Notes under the pieces: generated by a model
The model's database searches: none
The model's input: the letters and a program-made list of their open reading frames with translations, nothing else
Told to the model about the DNA's origin: nothing
NCBI RefSeq assembly: GCF_022213955.1
Contig: NZ_JAKNTW010000009.1
Location: forward strand, 339,580-403,579
Source: Dolomitihabitans soli
GTDB lineage: Bacteria; Actinomycetota; Actinomycetes; Streptosporangiales; Streptosporangiaceae
Direction: 5' to 3'
DNA: 64,000 nucleotides
Translations under genes and position numbers: made by a program
Shown: piece after piece, positions 14,712-22,799 of the stretch
Numbering within the stretch: position 1 is the first letter of the stretch
How the letters are laid out: every line of letters starts with the position of its first letter

Positions 14712-16088
14712 TCACGGCATGGCCAGTGGGATGATCCTGCGGAATTTGCCGCCGGGTGACTGCTGCGGTGGTTCGTCCGCGCGCTCGAGCGTGACCTCGC
14801 CGACCTTGTGCTCGGTGAGCAGGTGGGTGACCTTGTCGCGCACGGTCTGCCATACGCGGTCGGCGTCCGCGCCGTCTGCGAGCCGTAGGCGTACGCGCAG
14901 CGTGGTGGGCGCGGTCTGGACGAGCTGGAACAGCTCCATGCCGGGGATGTCCAGCGCGGCACCGAAGGCCATGGGCGAGATGCTGACGTGCTCCCCGCGA
15001 TCGGTGGGAAAGGTGAGCAGCTCGGCGACGCGGCCCTGCACCTGGACAGCGGGGAGCGGGCTGCCGCACGGGCAGGGGTCGGGCCGGACCAGGACGCTGT
15101 CGCCGAGGTCGTAGCGCAGGATCGGCTGGACCCGGTTGGCGAGGTTGCTCATCAGTACGGTGTGCGAGAGCTGACCTGGCGGGACAGGCCGATGGTCGGC
15201 GTCGACCGGTTCCAGGACAGCCCAGTCGCTGTTGACGTGGTACCAGCCATGCGCGCAGCCGGCGCTGAGGAAGCCGCACTCGCCGCAGGCGTAAGCGGGG
15301 CGGACCTTGGCCTGGAACGCGGTGGCGATCCGCTCCCGGGCGTCCGGGGTCAGCGTCTCGCCGCCGGGAATGACGACCGCCGGGTGGATACGCAGACGGC
15401 CCGCTTCCTGCTCGCCGGCCAGCAGCGTGAGCATGCCCACGAAGCCGGCGACAGCGGCCGGATTGAACCGGTTGAGCTCATCCACCAACTCCGCCATCGG
15501 CTGGTTGATCGAGAAGACCCGCATCATCCGGCCGAGCCATGGCCTGTCCAGGGCCAACCGGGCCGGCGCCGCGACGGTGGCGAAATGGCCGCCGGGTGCG
15601 GTGACGATGGCGGTCCGGCCGGCGCGGGCGAGGGTCCGGATGACATCGCGGGCCGCCAGCCCGCTGCCGCCGCGAAACCCGAGGCCCGTTTGCACGGCCA
15701 TGGTCAGGTCGTCCAGTACGAAGAGGCCGCGCACACCGCTGGTGCCGGTGGTGGTGACCACCAGGTACCGGCCACAGAACCGGTGCCCCACGAGGCTCGG
15801 GTCGGCCACGAATGCCTCGATCCCCTCGCGCGTCACCTGGCGGTCGGTGGCCCAGTCGTCGAAGCGGGCCGTCAGCATCTTCTTGTCGGTGACCGGAAGC
15901 AGCGCCGGGTCGTCGACCTGCTCCGGCAGATCCCGGTACAGCTCGCGGTAGTAGGGCGAGTGAGCGCGAGCGTAGGCCACCATCTCGGCGAGGCGGGCGC
16001 GCTGCCGCTGCGCGAGCGCTGCGGGGCCTTCCCGCATGGCGCGTCGCGCGTCACGGGCGAGCCGTCGGACGCTTTCTTCTTTCCCCAT
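14712..16088 (-). CDS. Phenylacetate-CoA ligase/CapK-like AMP-binding protein
   Basis: A 458-residue adenylate-forming protein of the PaaK/CapK group. The phosphate-binding motif is V-T-T-T-G-T-S-G (about residues 110-117); the region PAYACGECGFLSAGC replaces the usual A5 area, and RYDLGDSV matches the YRTGD-like motif. The C-terminal domain ends with GGKFRRIIPL, carrying the expected catalytic Lys. PaaK proteins activate aryl acids to CoA thioesters, while CapK-like members of this length are often linked to cell-surface or secondary metabolism. A TetR gene lies 120 bp upstream on the same strand and may control it. Confidence 0.85.
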   Translation of the reverse strand: MGKEESVRRLARDARRAMREGPAALAQRQRARLAEMVAYARAHSPYYRELYRDLPEQVDDPALLPVTDKKMLTARFDDWATDRQVTREGIEAFVADPSLVGHRFCGRYLVVTTTGTSGVRGLFVLDDLTMAVQTGLGFRGGSGLAARDVIRTLARAGRTAIVTAPGGHFATVAAPARLALDRPWLGRMMRVFSINQPMAELVDELNRFNPAAVAGFVGMLTLLAGEQEAGRLRIHPAVVIPGGETLTPDARERIATAFQAKVRPAYACGECGFLSAGCAHGWYHVNSDWAVLEPVDADHRPVPPGQLSHTVLMSNLANRVQPILRYDLGDSVLVRPDPCPCGSPLPAVQVQGRVAELLTFPTDRGEHVSISPMAFGAALDIPGMELFQLVQTAPTTLRVRLRLADGADADRVWQTVRDKVTHLLTEHKVGEVTLERADEPPQQSPGGKFRRIIPLAMP

Positions 16089-16208
16089 GATGAGCTGGTC
16101 CTCTCTCCTTCGATGCCGTCGTCCTCAGCCGGTGGGCAGGCCATCGGGCCCGGCGACAGGTGCATTTCCCGGAGGCGTCGATGGTGCTTGAGCCGAGTCG
16201 CGCCCTCG

Positions 16209-16838
16209 TCAGGAGCTTTCGGTGGGCTGCCGCACCGAAAGCAGGCCGTGCATGGCGACCTCGACGCCACGCCGGGACGCCTCCCACAGCTCCTCCTGTG
16301 TACGGCCGAGCTGGACACTGGCCAGGCTCGCCTGCTGGATGGCGCCCAGCAGGGATCCGGTCATCGCCGCCGCGGTGATCGGATCCAGTTGGTCGGGGAA
16401 CGCCTTCTGCAACTCGCCGGCGATCCGCTGCTGCAGGTCCAACAGCAGGTACAGCCCCTTCGCCTGAAGCGCCGGCGTGGTCAGCACCAGCCGGGCCGTC
16501 GCCGACAGCTCCTCGGGCTCCTTGGGAGGAACCTTGGGGCGGCGGTGGGCGGCGTACTCCTGGACCATCCTCACCAGCACCTCGCCTGGGCTCTCTTCTG
16601 GCCGGCGTTCCGCGATCGCCCGGAACAGCACGTCGAAGTCCCGCTCCGTGCCGACCCACAGCACCTCGTCCTTGCTGCGGAAGTAGTTGGAGAACGTCTT
16701 GGGGTCGACATCGGCCGCCGCGGCGATCTGCGCCATCGTGGTCTGCTCATACCCCTGCTCCTCGAACAGCCGGACAGCCGTCATGACGATCCGCTGTCGG
16801 GTCTCACGCTTCTTCCGCTCACGCCGCGACTCCTGCAT
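16209..16838 (-). CDS. TetR/AcrR family transcriptional regulator
   Basis: A 209-residue TetR protein. The HTH region MAQIAAAADVDPKTFSNYFRSKDE is a textbook match (about residues 33-56). The C-terminal domain is helical and contains LYLLLDLQQRIAGELQKAF. The ATG at 16838 begins MQESRRERKKRET, the common basic N-terminus of the family; an in-frame upstream start at 16859 would read through the promoter palindrome and is less likely. It precedes the PaaK/CapK-like ligase on the same strand. Confidence 0.9.
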   Translation of the reverse strand: MQESRRERKKRETRQRIVMTAVRLFEEQGYEQTTMAQIAAAADVDPKTFSNYFRSKDEVLWVGTERDFDVLFRAIAERRPEESPGEVLVRMVQEYAAHRRPKVPPKEPEELSATARLVLTTPALQAKGLYLLLDLQQRIAGELQKAFPDQLDPITAAAMTGSLLGAIQQASLASVQLGRTQEELWEASRRGVEVAMHGLLSVRQPTESS

Positions 16839-16846
16839 GACCCAAA

Positions 16847-16856
16847 TATACGTATA
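16847..16856. promoter_or_regulatory. TATACGTATA palindrome upstream of tetR
   Basis: A perfect 10-bp AT-rich palindrome 9 bp before the tetR ATG, in otherwise GC-rich DNA. It may be an autoregulatory operator overlapping the -10 region. The gap 16857-17119 contains no convincing gene. Confidence 0.45.
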
Positions 16857-17119
16857 CAAGAATTTTCCAGCAACCGGAATAATTCATGAGCTGCCACAAG
16901 AACGGGGTGCCAGGGGAGGGGGCGACGAGCATCGGAACGAAGTCCCGTTGGCGGAGCCCGAGTCGGTGGCTTCGCGTGACTTTCGTTCGGATGCGTCTCG
17001 GTTGAGGATCTGTGCAGGTCGGGGTGCCCTGGAAGGTCGTTCCGGTGGAGGATCCCCTACGGAGCACCACCACGATCAAGAGCTGATCCGCCTGCTTGCG
17101 GCTCGCGGCGCGGCAGGCC

Positions 17120-17530
17120 TCAGCGGTTGTCGTAGCGGTGGCGGGCGGCTTCGATCTCGTCGTTGTGGTCGGTGGCCCACTGGACGAAGGCGTAGGCGGT
17201 CTCGCGCATCTTCTCGCCCAGCGGGGTGAGCCGGTATTCGACGCGGGGCGGCATCTCGGGGTAGGAGGTGCGGGTGAGCAGGCCGTCGCGCTCCAGGTGC
17301 CGGAGGGTGAGGGTGAGCATCCGCTGGGAGATGCCGGGGATCTGGTCGTACAGGGCGCCGAAGCGAAGGGGCCCGGCGGCGAGGACGCCGATGACGAGCA
17401 TGGACCATTTGTCGCCGACGCGGTCGAGGGTGTCGCGGATGCCTTGGCCGTTGTCGGGCCAGCTCGCGCAGGGATGCGGTGGGGTCCGGGCCGCCGCCAT
17501 GCGCGGGTCTGGATCTTGGCTTGCGAACAT
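17120..17530 (-). CDS. HxlR family transcriptional regulator
   Basis: A 136-residue winged-helix regulator of the HxlR/MarR-like group. Family landmarks are GDKWSMLVIGVLAAGPLRFG (about residues 38-57), LYDQIPGISQRMLTLTLRHL and YRLTPLGEKM in the wing region. The ATG at 17530 has AAGG 8 bases upstream; TTG 17533 is possible. It is divergent from a short-chain dehydrogenase gene 80 bp away, the commonest HxlR arrangement, and probably represses that gene. Confidence 0.92.
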   Translation of the reverse strand: MFASQDPDPRMAAARTPPHPCASWPDNGQGIRDTLDRVGDKWSMLVIGVLAAGPLRFGALYDQIPGISQRMLTLTLRHLERDGLLTRTSYPEMPPRVEYRLTPLGEKMRETAYAFVQWATDHNDEIEAARHRYDNR

Positions 17531-17609
17531 CAATGTGCCTTTTGTACGGGTCGGAAGGGTTTCCTATCGTGGAGCTACTTACAAATCGTAACGAATGTGG
17601 GGTAGCTGC

Positions 17610-18317
17610 ATGCCTTCCACCACCACCACCACCATCGCCGTCGTCGGTGCCGGGCCGGGTCTGGGCCGGGCGATCGCCCGCCGGTTCGGTGCCGCCGGGC
17701 ACCCGGTCGCGCTGATCTCCCGCAGCCGGGCCAAGCTGCAGCCGATCGCCGACTCCCTGGCCGCGGAGGGGATCACCGCCGGGGTCTACCCGGCCGATGT
17801 CACCGACAGCGCGGGGCTGACCGCCACGCTGGCGGCCGCCGCCGCCGACCTCGGCCGGATCGGGGTGCTGTCCTACAGCCCGGCGCCGGCCTGGGACCAC
17901 AGCGCCGGCCCGGTGCCCGACATCGCGGCGATGGGAATCACCACGGCGTTGGAGACCACGCCGGAATCGGCCCGCTCCCAGGTCGACCTGATCGTCGGAG
18001 GCGCGCTGACCGCCGTGGCGGCGGTCCTGCCCGGGATGCGGAAGGAAGGCGACGGGGCGCTGTTGTTCACCACGGGCGCTTCGGCGATCATTCCGATCCC
18101 GCTGCTCGGCAATGCCGGGATCGCCCAGGCGGGCCTGCGGCAGTGGGCGAATTCCATCCAGGGCGACCTGGCCGGCGAAGGCGTCTACGTCGGGCACGTG
18201 TGCGTGGGCGTCGCGATTGTCCCCGGTGGAGGTGAAGGCGACCCCGACGCCATCGCTGAGCGCTGGTACCGGCTCGCCCAGGCTCGCGACACCTTCGAGA
18301 CCACGATCGGCTTCTGA
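17610..18317 (+). CDS. SDR-family NAD(P)-binding protein
   Basis: A 235-residue Rossmann-fold protein with the SDR coenzyme motif VVGAGPGLGRAIARRFG (T-G-x3-G-x-G variant) and SRSRAKL for NADP preference. The catalytic Y-x3-K of classical SDRs is missing: after TTGASAIIPIPLLG comes N-A-G-I-A-Q-A where Tyr and Lys would be. Many HxlR-linked members of this subgroup show such loss. It may be a binding or sensor protein, or use other chemistry. ATG 17610 is chosen because the coenzyme motif then starts near residue 7; the HxlR regulator is divergent. Confidence 0.85.
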   Translation: MPSTTTTTIAVVGAGPGLGRAIARRFGAAGHPVALISRSRAKLQPIADSLAAEGITAGVYPADVTDSAGLTATLAAAAADLGRIGVLSYSPAPAWDHSAGPVPDIAAMGITTALETTPESARSQVDLIVGGALTAVAAVLPGMRKEGDGALLFTTGASAIIPIPLLGNAGIAQAGLRQWANSIQGDLAGEGVYVGHVCVGVAIVPGGGEGDPDAIAERWYRLAQARDTFETTIGF

Positions 18318-18351
18318 CCCCCCGGCCCCGCGCCCGGCCCTCACCGACCAG

Positions 18352-18546
18352 TCACCCGGGCCGGATCAGCCTCACTGCCGTGGTCTGACCGTCAGCACGA
18401 TCGTTCGGAACCAGTGGGTCCCACGAGCGGGTCGAGGAGGCGGACCCGTGGATGAGGAGGAGCGCGGGGGCGTCGCGGGGGCCGTCCTGGCACACGTAGA
18501 TGGTGCCGTCGTCCAGAGCCTCAGCGGCCTCAGCGTCGCCTTTCAC
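18352..18546 (-). pseudogene. Truncated alpha/beta hydrolase N-terminus
   Basis: The reading frame from GTG 18546 includes GTIYVCQDGPRDAPALLLIH followed by GSASSTRSWDPLVP. This is the start of an alpha/beta hydrolase up to the oxyanion-hole HG, after which homology ends and the frame closes within 15 codons. The catalytic Ser, Asp and His regions are absent. Upstream, 30 codons in frame with the dinB stop (to TGA 18543) also look coding and overlap this GTG as GTGA, suggesting a second truncated gene fused here by deletion. Confidence 0.55.
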
Positions 18547-18635
18547 GTGCGGTTCGCCGTCAGGGCGCGCAGCGGATCCGTAGGGAAGATCACGGGCGCG
18601 CCGGCACCAGCACGCGTGAAGTAGTCGGGGACGTG

Positions 18636-19193
18636 CTAGAAGGCGAAGTCCTCGGGCGCACCTTCACCAACGCGGCCATCCACTGCCTCACGAAGAATGT
18701 CCGCGTGGCCCGTGTGCCGTGCGTATTCCTCAATCATGTCCAAGAGCATGGCGCGGACAGTGGGTGTGCGACCGTCCGGCCAGGTGAAGGACGCCGGTCC
18801 GTCGAGCCCGCGCTCCTTGATGACCTCAGCCACGATCTCGCGCGACCGCTCGACGGCGTCTCGCCACACTGCGTAGACATCTTCCGGGGAGTCCAGCGCC
18901 CCGGTGCGCCACTCCCAGTCAGGGTCGGCGTCGAAGTCCACAGCGTCCCAAGGGGCTCCGTACTCGCGGCCGGCCAGCTTCACAGCCAGCCAGTCCGCCT
19001 CGACCAAAGCCACATGCTTGACGAGACCACCGAGCGTCATCGCAGTGGCGGCCGTAGTCGCACGCAGACCCTTCTCGTCGAGCCCCGACGTCTTCCAAGC
19101 GAAGGTCCGCCGGTTGCGCTGGAGAACTGAGAGCAGGGACTCCTCCTCAGAGAGGGCCGCAGACGGGAAAGGCTGGGGAGTCGATTCGCTCAT
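18636..19193 (-). CDS. DinB/mycothiol-transferase family protein
   Basis: A 185-residue four-helix-bundle protein. The metal-binding His set expected for DinB_2/MST proteins is visible: K-H-V-A-L-V-E-A-D-W (His about 60) and E-Y-A-R-H-T-G-H-A-D near residues 156-165. Actinobacterial members are thiol-S-transferases that use mycothiol, or uncharacterised DNA-damage-type proteins. The ATG at 19193 is used because the family homology begins shortly after; no strong ribosome binding site is visible, so a leaderless or alternative start is possible. Confidence 0.85.
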   Translation of the reverse strand: MSESTPQPFPSAALSEEESLLSVLQRNRRTFAWKTSGLDEKGLRATTAATAMTLGGLVKHVALVEADWLAVKLAGREYGAPWDAVDFDADPDWEWRTGALDSPEDVYAVWRDAVERSREIVAEVIKERGLDGPASFTWPDGRTPTVRAMLLDMIEEYARHTGHADILREAVDGRVGEGAPEDFAF

Positions 19194-19206
19194 GACAGGA
19201 GCATAG

Positions 19207-19308
19207 TCAGCCGCTCGGCCACCGCTCATCGGCAGACGACGAAATCCGGAAGCGCACCCGCCGACGGTCGAGGTCGAGGCCGCGCACGCCGTACAGATCG
19301 GTGGACAT
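19207..19308 (-). CDS. Possible 33-residue ORF upstream of dinB
   Basis: A short frame from ATG 19308 to TGA 19207 reads MSTDLYGVRGLDLDRRRVRF and has good codon bias. It looks like the first 20 residues of a larger actinobacterial protein, so it may be a truncated remnant rather than a gene. It lies just ahead of dinB on the same strand. Confidence 0.3.
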   Translation of the reverse strand: MSTDLYGVRGLDLDRRRVRFRISSSADERWPSG

Positions 19309-19376
19309 CAGAGCTCAGTCGTCCGGCGCGAGCGGGTGTGTCGGATAACAGGGCGGATCATGCCTGCCCTGCTGGT

Positions 19377-22064
19377 TCAGGTGTTCAGAAGGTGGTTGAT
19401 CGCCGTCTGCAGGTTCGGTTGGGGGCCGATGTGCCGGGGGTCCCCGGTGGGCTGCGGGGTGCCGGTCTGCTTGAGGATCTGGCGCACCTCCGCAGGCGTC
19501 CGCGGGGCATCCGCCTGCGTGGCCACCCCCTGGAAGGCGGCCACCACGCCGGCGATGATCGCGCTCGCGCTGGAGGTGCCGTTGAAGCGGTCGTAGTACA
19601 TCTTGTCGGGGTCGGTCTCGGACGGGGTCAGGTGCTGCAGGCCCGGGATGCCCAGGGTCGCCACGCACCTGCCGTACGCCTGAATGTCGACTCGCGAGCC
19701 GTACGTCGTGGTCGACGTCGGGGTCAGCTCGGCCGGTGGCGAGGTGCCCTGGCAGTTGCTTCCGCCCGGGCTGGGCGGCGAGCCCGCGCCCACAATGATC
19801 GCGCCGGAGTCCGGACGGCTCATGATGGTGGAGGCATAGATGTCGTTCGGGTCGTCGAGATCGTTCCCGCCGTTGCCCGCCGCCTCGATGACGGTGATTC
19901 CCGCTGCCGTGGCCAGCACGATCTGGTCGTAGACGGCGCTGTTGTACTCATAGGGGTACCACTTGCCGTTCGCGCTGGCGGGCGCGAGCGCGGCTTCGAC
20001 CAGGATCACGTCCCCCGGCTGGGAACGCGTGGCGGCATAGGTGATCGTGTCGGGTACGGCGGTGCCGGTCAGGTGCAGCGCGGCGTTCGGCGCGATCCCG
20101 GCGAGGCCGGCCCCGTTGTCCTCCTCGGCGCTGATCACCCCGGCCACCGCGGTGCCGTGGGAGACCTCGTCGTCAGAGGCGCACGGGTCCCCGAACAGAC
20201 TCGGTGTCTGGACGGGCGGCTCGCCGACGCCCTGGCGGCCGGCGAGGTCCATGTGGCAGAGGTTCCACTGATTGAGCGCCATGCTCAGCGGGACCGGGCT
20301 CACCCGGCCGGTGGTGCTGCCGTCGCCGAGCCGACCCTGGCCGTTGCCGCCCCACACGTGCAGGCGCGCGCCGGAGACGCCGATCGTGTGCGCCTGACCG
20401 GCTGCTACCGCGGCGAGGACGGCCGCGGTGCTCGATACCGGGCTGGTACGGCCCGTCGTGGTGCCGTCGCCGAGTTGCCCCTGGTCGTTGCCGCCCCAGG
20501 CCCGGACGGTTCCGCCGCTCCCCGTCGACGTGGCGACGCTGTGCCTGGTCCCCCCTGCGATGCCGGACACCGAGGTCAGGCCGGGGACCTGAATCGGGCT
20601 ACCGCTGTCGGTGGTGCTGCCGTTGCCGAGCTGGCCGTGGTCGTTGTCGCCCCAGGCCCGCACCGTCTGATCGGTGAGCAGCGCCAGAACGTGATCACCT
20701 CGGCCGCTGACCTCCCTGACCCCGCTCAGGCCGGGGACGGTGACCGGGGACGGGCTGCTCGTGGTGCTGCCGTCGCCGAGCTGGCCCTGACCGTTGTCGC
20801 CCCACGCGCGCACGGTGCCGTCGGCGAGCACGACCACCGAGTGCCCCGAGCCGGCCGCTGCCGTACCCGCGGTGACGGAAACGCCGGTGAGTCCCGGCAC
20901 GGTGACGGGGCTGGGCGAGTCGGTGGTGGTGCCGTTGCCGAGCTGGCCTTGGCTGTTGTCGCCCCAGGCCCGAACCGTCCCGTCGGAGAGTACGGCGAGC
21001 ACGTGGCCGTCGTCGCCCGCGCTCACCCATTGTGCGCCGGTGATCCCGGGGACCTGTACGGGGACCGGGCTGTCGGTGGTGGTGCCGTTGCCGAGCTGGC
21101 CCTGGCTGTTGTCGCCCCAGGCCCACACCGTGCCGTCGGTTTTCACGACGACCGAGTAGGCGTCGCCGGCGGAGACGTATCGGACGGCGGTCAGCCCGGG
21201 GACCGCCAGCGGGACCGGGCTGCCGGTGGTGGCGCCGTTGCCGAGTTGCCCCTGGCTGTTGCCGCCCCAGGCCCACACCGCCCCGGATGACGGGTTCGAG
21301 GCGGCCACCATGAGCGAGTGGTCGGCGCCGGCCGAGAACGCGCCCACTGAGCTGTTCCCCGCCAGCACGCTGGGCTGCGCCTCGATGTCGGTGACCTTGA
21401 TGCCGTCGCCCATGCCGCCCGGCTGCGCGTTGGCGTAGTCGGCGTCGACCCCCGTCCCCTGGGCGGAGCCCACCGGGTTGCGATACCGCTGGTGTACCTG
21501 AAGCGGCTCGACAGGCTCCACCGGGATCGGCTCGGCCTGGGCGATCTCCACCGACGAGAGCGCGTTCAGGTCGCGCAGCAGTCCCTCGATCCCATCGGAC
21601 AGCGTGACGCGGAACCACGAGTTCAGATCCGGCAGGTCGCGACTGGCACGTTCCTCAAGCCGCGTGCCCTCCCGCGCCACCCGCTCCTCGGGGAGGGACG
21701 AGAGCGGCCTGATCGACGCGCCCGGGTACTTCGCCAGCACCGTCCGGATCGTGGCAGCCTCGTCGGCGTCCGCCGCCACCACACTCCGTCCGCGCAGGCG
21801 TACGGCCCGCTCCTCGCGGAACTTCACCGACAGTTCGGTCGTGGAGAATCCGGCGGGAAGCGGGCCGTACGTGCCGGGCGCGATTCCCTTCAGCTTGCTG
21901 TGATCGTGCACGGGGTCGGGCGCGGCGGCAACGGGCAGGGGCGCTCCCAGCGCGCCCGATAAAGCGCCGACCGCGAGGGCGAGTACGGCCGTCACCAGGC
22001 GGCGTCCTCGCCTCTGTCGATGCGGAAGATCATTCACATTGGAAACATACGTCACAGACACCAC
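19377..22064 (-). CDS. Secreted subtilase with inserted RCC1 propeller
   Basis: An 895-residue exported S8-family serine protease. A Tat- or Sec-like signal (basic start, then a VTAVLALAVGALSGALGAP core) leads into a propeptide-like region. The catalytic Asp is in G-D-G-I-K-V-T-D-I-E (about 226), the His in V-S-H-G-T-A-V-A-G (about 636), the oxyanion Asn region in IEAAGNGGND and the Ser in N-G-T-S-S-A-S (about 831). Between Asp and His lie seven RCC1 repeats (about residues 240-590), each with W-G-x-N-x-x-G-Q/R-L-G-x-G, a full seven-bladed propeller. Outside the insert the protein is a normal single-domain subtilase. The start GTG at 22064 is uncertain; other GTGs follow within ten codons. 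Confidence 0.9.
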   Translation of the reverse strand: MVSVTYVSNVNDLPHRQRRGRRLVTAVLALAVGALSGALGAPLPVAAAPDPVHDHSKLKGIAPGTYGPLPAGFSTTELSVKFREERAVRLRGRSVVAADADEAATIRTVLAKYPGASIRPLSSLPEERVAREGTRLEERASRDLPDLNSWFRVTLSDGIEGLLRDLNALSSVEIAQAEPIPVEPVEPLQVHQRYRNPVGSAQGTGVDADYANAQPGGMGDGIKVTDIEAQPSVLAGNSSVGAFSAGADHSLMVAASNPSSGAVWAWGGNSQGQLGNGATTGSPVPLAVPGLTAVRYVSAGDAYSVVVKTDGTVWAWGDNSQGQLGNGTTTDSPVPVQVPGITGAQWVSAGDDGHVLAVLSDGTVRAWGDNSQGQLGNGTTTDSPSPVTVPGLTGVSVTAGTAAAGSGHSVVVLADGTVRAWGDNGQGQLGDGSTTSSPSPVTVPGLSGVREVSGRGDHVLALLTDQTVRAWGDNDHGQLGNGSTTDSGSPIQVPGLTSVSGIAGGTRHSVATSTGSGGTVRAWGGNDQGQLGDGTTTGRTSPVSSTAAVLAAVAAGQAHTIGVSGARLHVWGGNGQGRLGDGSTTGRVSPVPLSMALNQWNLCHMDLAGRQGVGEPPVQTPSLFGDPCASDDEVSHGTAVAGVISAEEDNGAGLAGIAPNAALHLTGTAVPDTITYAATRSQPGDVILVEAALAPASANGKWYPYEYNSAVYDQIVLATAAGITVIEAAGNGGNDLDDPNDIYASTIMSRPDSGAIIVGAGSPPSPGGSNCQGTSPPAELTPTSTTTYGSRVDIQAYGRCVATLGIPGLQHLTPSETDPDKMYYDRFNGTSSASAIIAGVVAAFQGVATQADAPRTPAEVRQILKQTGTPQPTGDPRHIGPQPNLQTAINHLLNT

Positions 22065-22139
22065 GAACTTGTGGAGCCGGAGGGCGTCTCGGTCCGGTCA
22101 TCCGCTCGAACGCCACACGCCCACTGCCCGCGCGGTCCG

Positions 22140-22799
22140 TCAGGCCACCAGGCCTTGGCGGTAGGCGTAGACGACCGCTTGGACGCGGTCGCGGAGCGAG
22201 AGCTTGGTGAGGATGCGCGACACGAAGGTCTTGACGGTCTCCTGGCTCAGCACGAGGACCCCGGCGATTTCTCTGTTGGAGAGGCCGTCCGCGATGAGGC
22301 GAAGGACCTCCAGTTCGCGAGGGGTCAGCGGGATGTCCTGCGGGGTGCCCTCGGCGGGCCGGATCCGGGCGGCGTACCTGCCGACGAGCTGGCGGGTCAC
22401 TTCGGGGTCCAGCAGTGCCGCGCCCGTGGTCACGGTCCGGATCCCGTGCAGCAGCTGGGCCGGCGGTGCGTCCTTGAGCAGGAACCCGCTCGCCCCCGCG
22501 CGCAGCGCCTCGTAGACGTACTCGTCCAGGTTGAACGTCGTCACCACGAGCACCTTGACGGGATTCGGCACCCCGGCACCGGCCAGCAGACGGGTGGCCT
22601 CGATGCCGTCGAGCACCGGCATGCGTATGTCCATCACCACGACGTCCGGGCGCAGCCGACCGGCGAGGTCGACCGCGGCCTGCCCGTCACCGCACTCGCC
22701 CGCCACTTCAAGGTCGGGTTGGGCGTCGATGATCGTCACCAGCCCGGTGCGGACCAGCACCTGGTCGTCGCAGACCAGGACCCGGATCGGCGCGGTCAC
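22140..22799 (-). CDS. NarL/LuxR-type response regulator
   Basis: A 219-residue response regulator. The receiver domain has the acidic pair D-D (11-12), phospho-acceptor D57 in VVVMDIRMP, T in VVTTF and K in FLLKD. The C-terminal LuxR HTH contains LTPRELEVLRLIADGLSNRE and LSQETVKTFVSRIL. It overlaps the upstream histidine kinase gene by 4 bp, forming a DesKR-like two-component pair. The RCC1-subtilase gene starts 75 bp downstream on the same strand and might be co-transcribed. Confidence 0.95.
   Translation of the reverse strand: MTAPIRVLVCDDQVLVRTGLVTIIDAQPDLEVAGECGDGQAAVDLAGRLRPDVVVMDIRMPVLDGIEATRLLAGAGVPNPVKVLVVTTFNLDEYVYEALRAGASGFLLKDAPPAQLLHGIRTVTTGAALLDPEVTRQLVGRYAARIRPAEGTPQDIPLTPRELEVLRLIADGLSNREIAGVLVLSQETVKTFVSRILTKLSLRDRVQAVVYAYRQGLVA

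Noticed and set aside
16819-17079. Minus-strand ORF between the TetR and HxlR genes
   Set aside because: It overlaps the tetR start and palindrome, has no ribosome binding site and no recognisable domain.
19338-21290. A 650-codon open frame on the plus strand across the subtilase
   Set aside because: It is complementary to the well-supported protease gene; the product is low-complexity and lacks any domain.
20250-21330. Regularly spaced near-repeats that could look like a repeat array
   Set aside because: They are the codons for the seven RCC1 repeats of the subtilase, with protein-level periodicity and variable lengths, not a CRISPR array.
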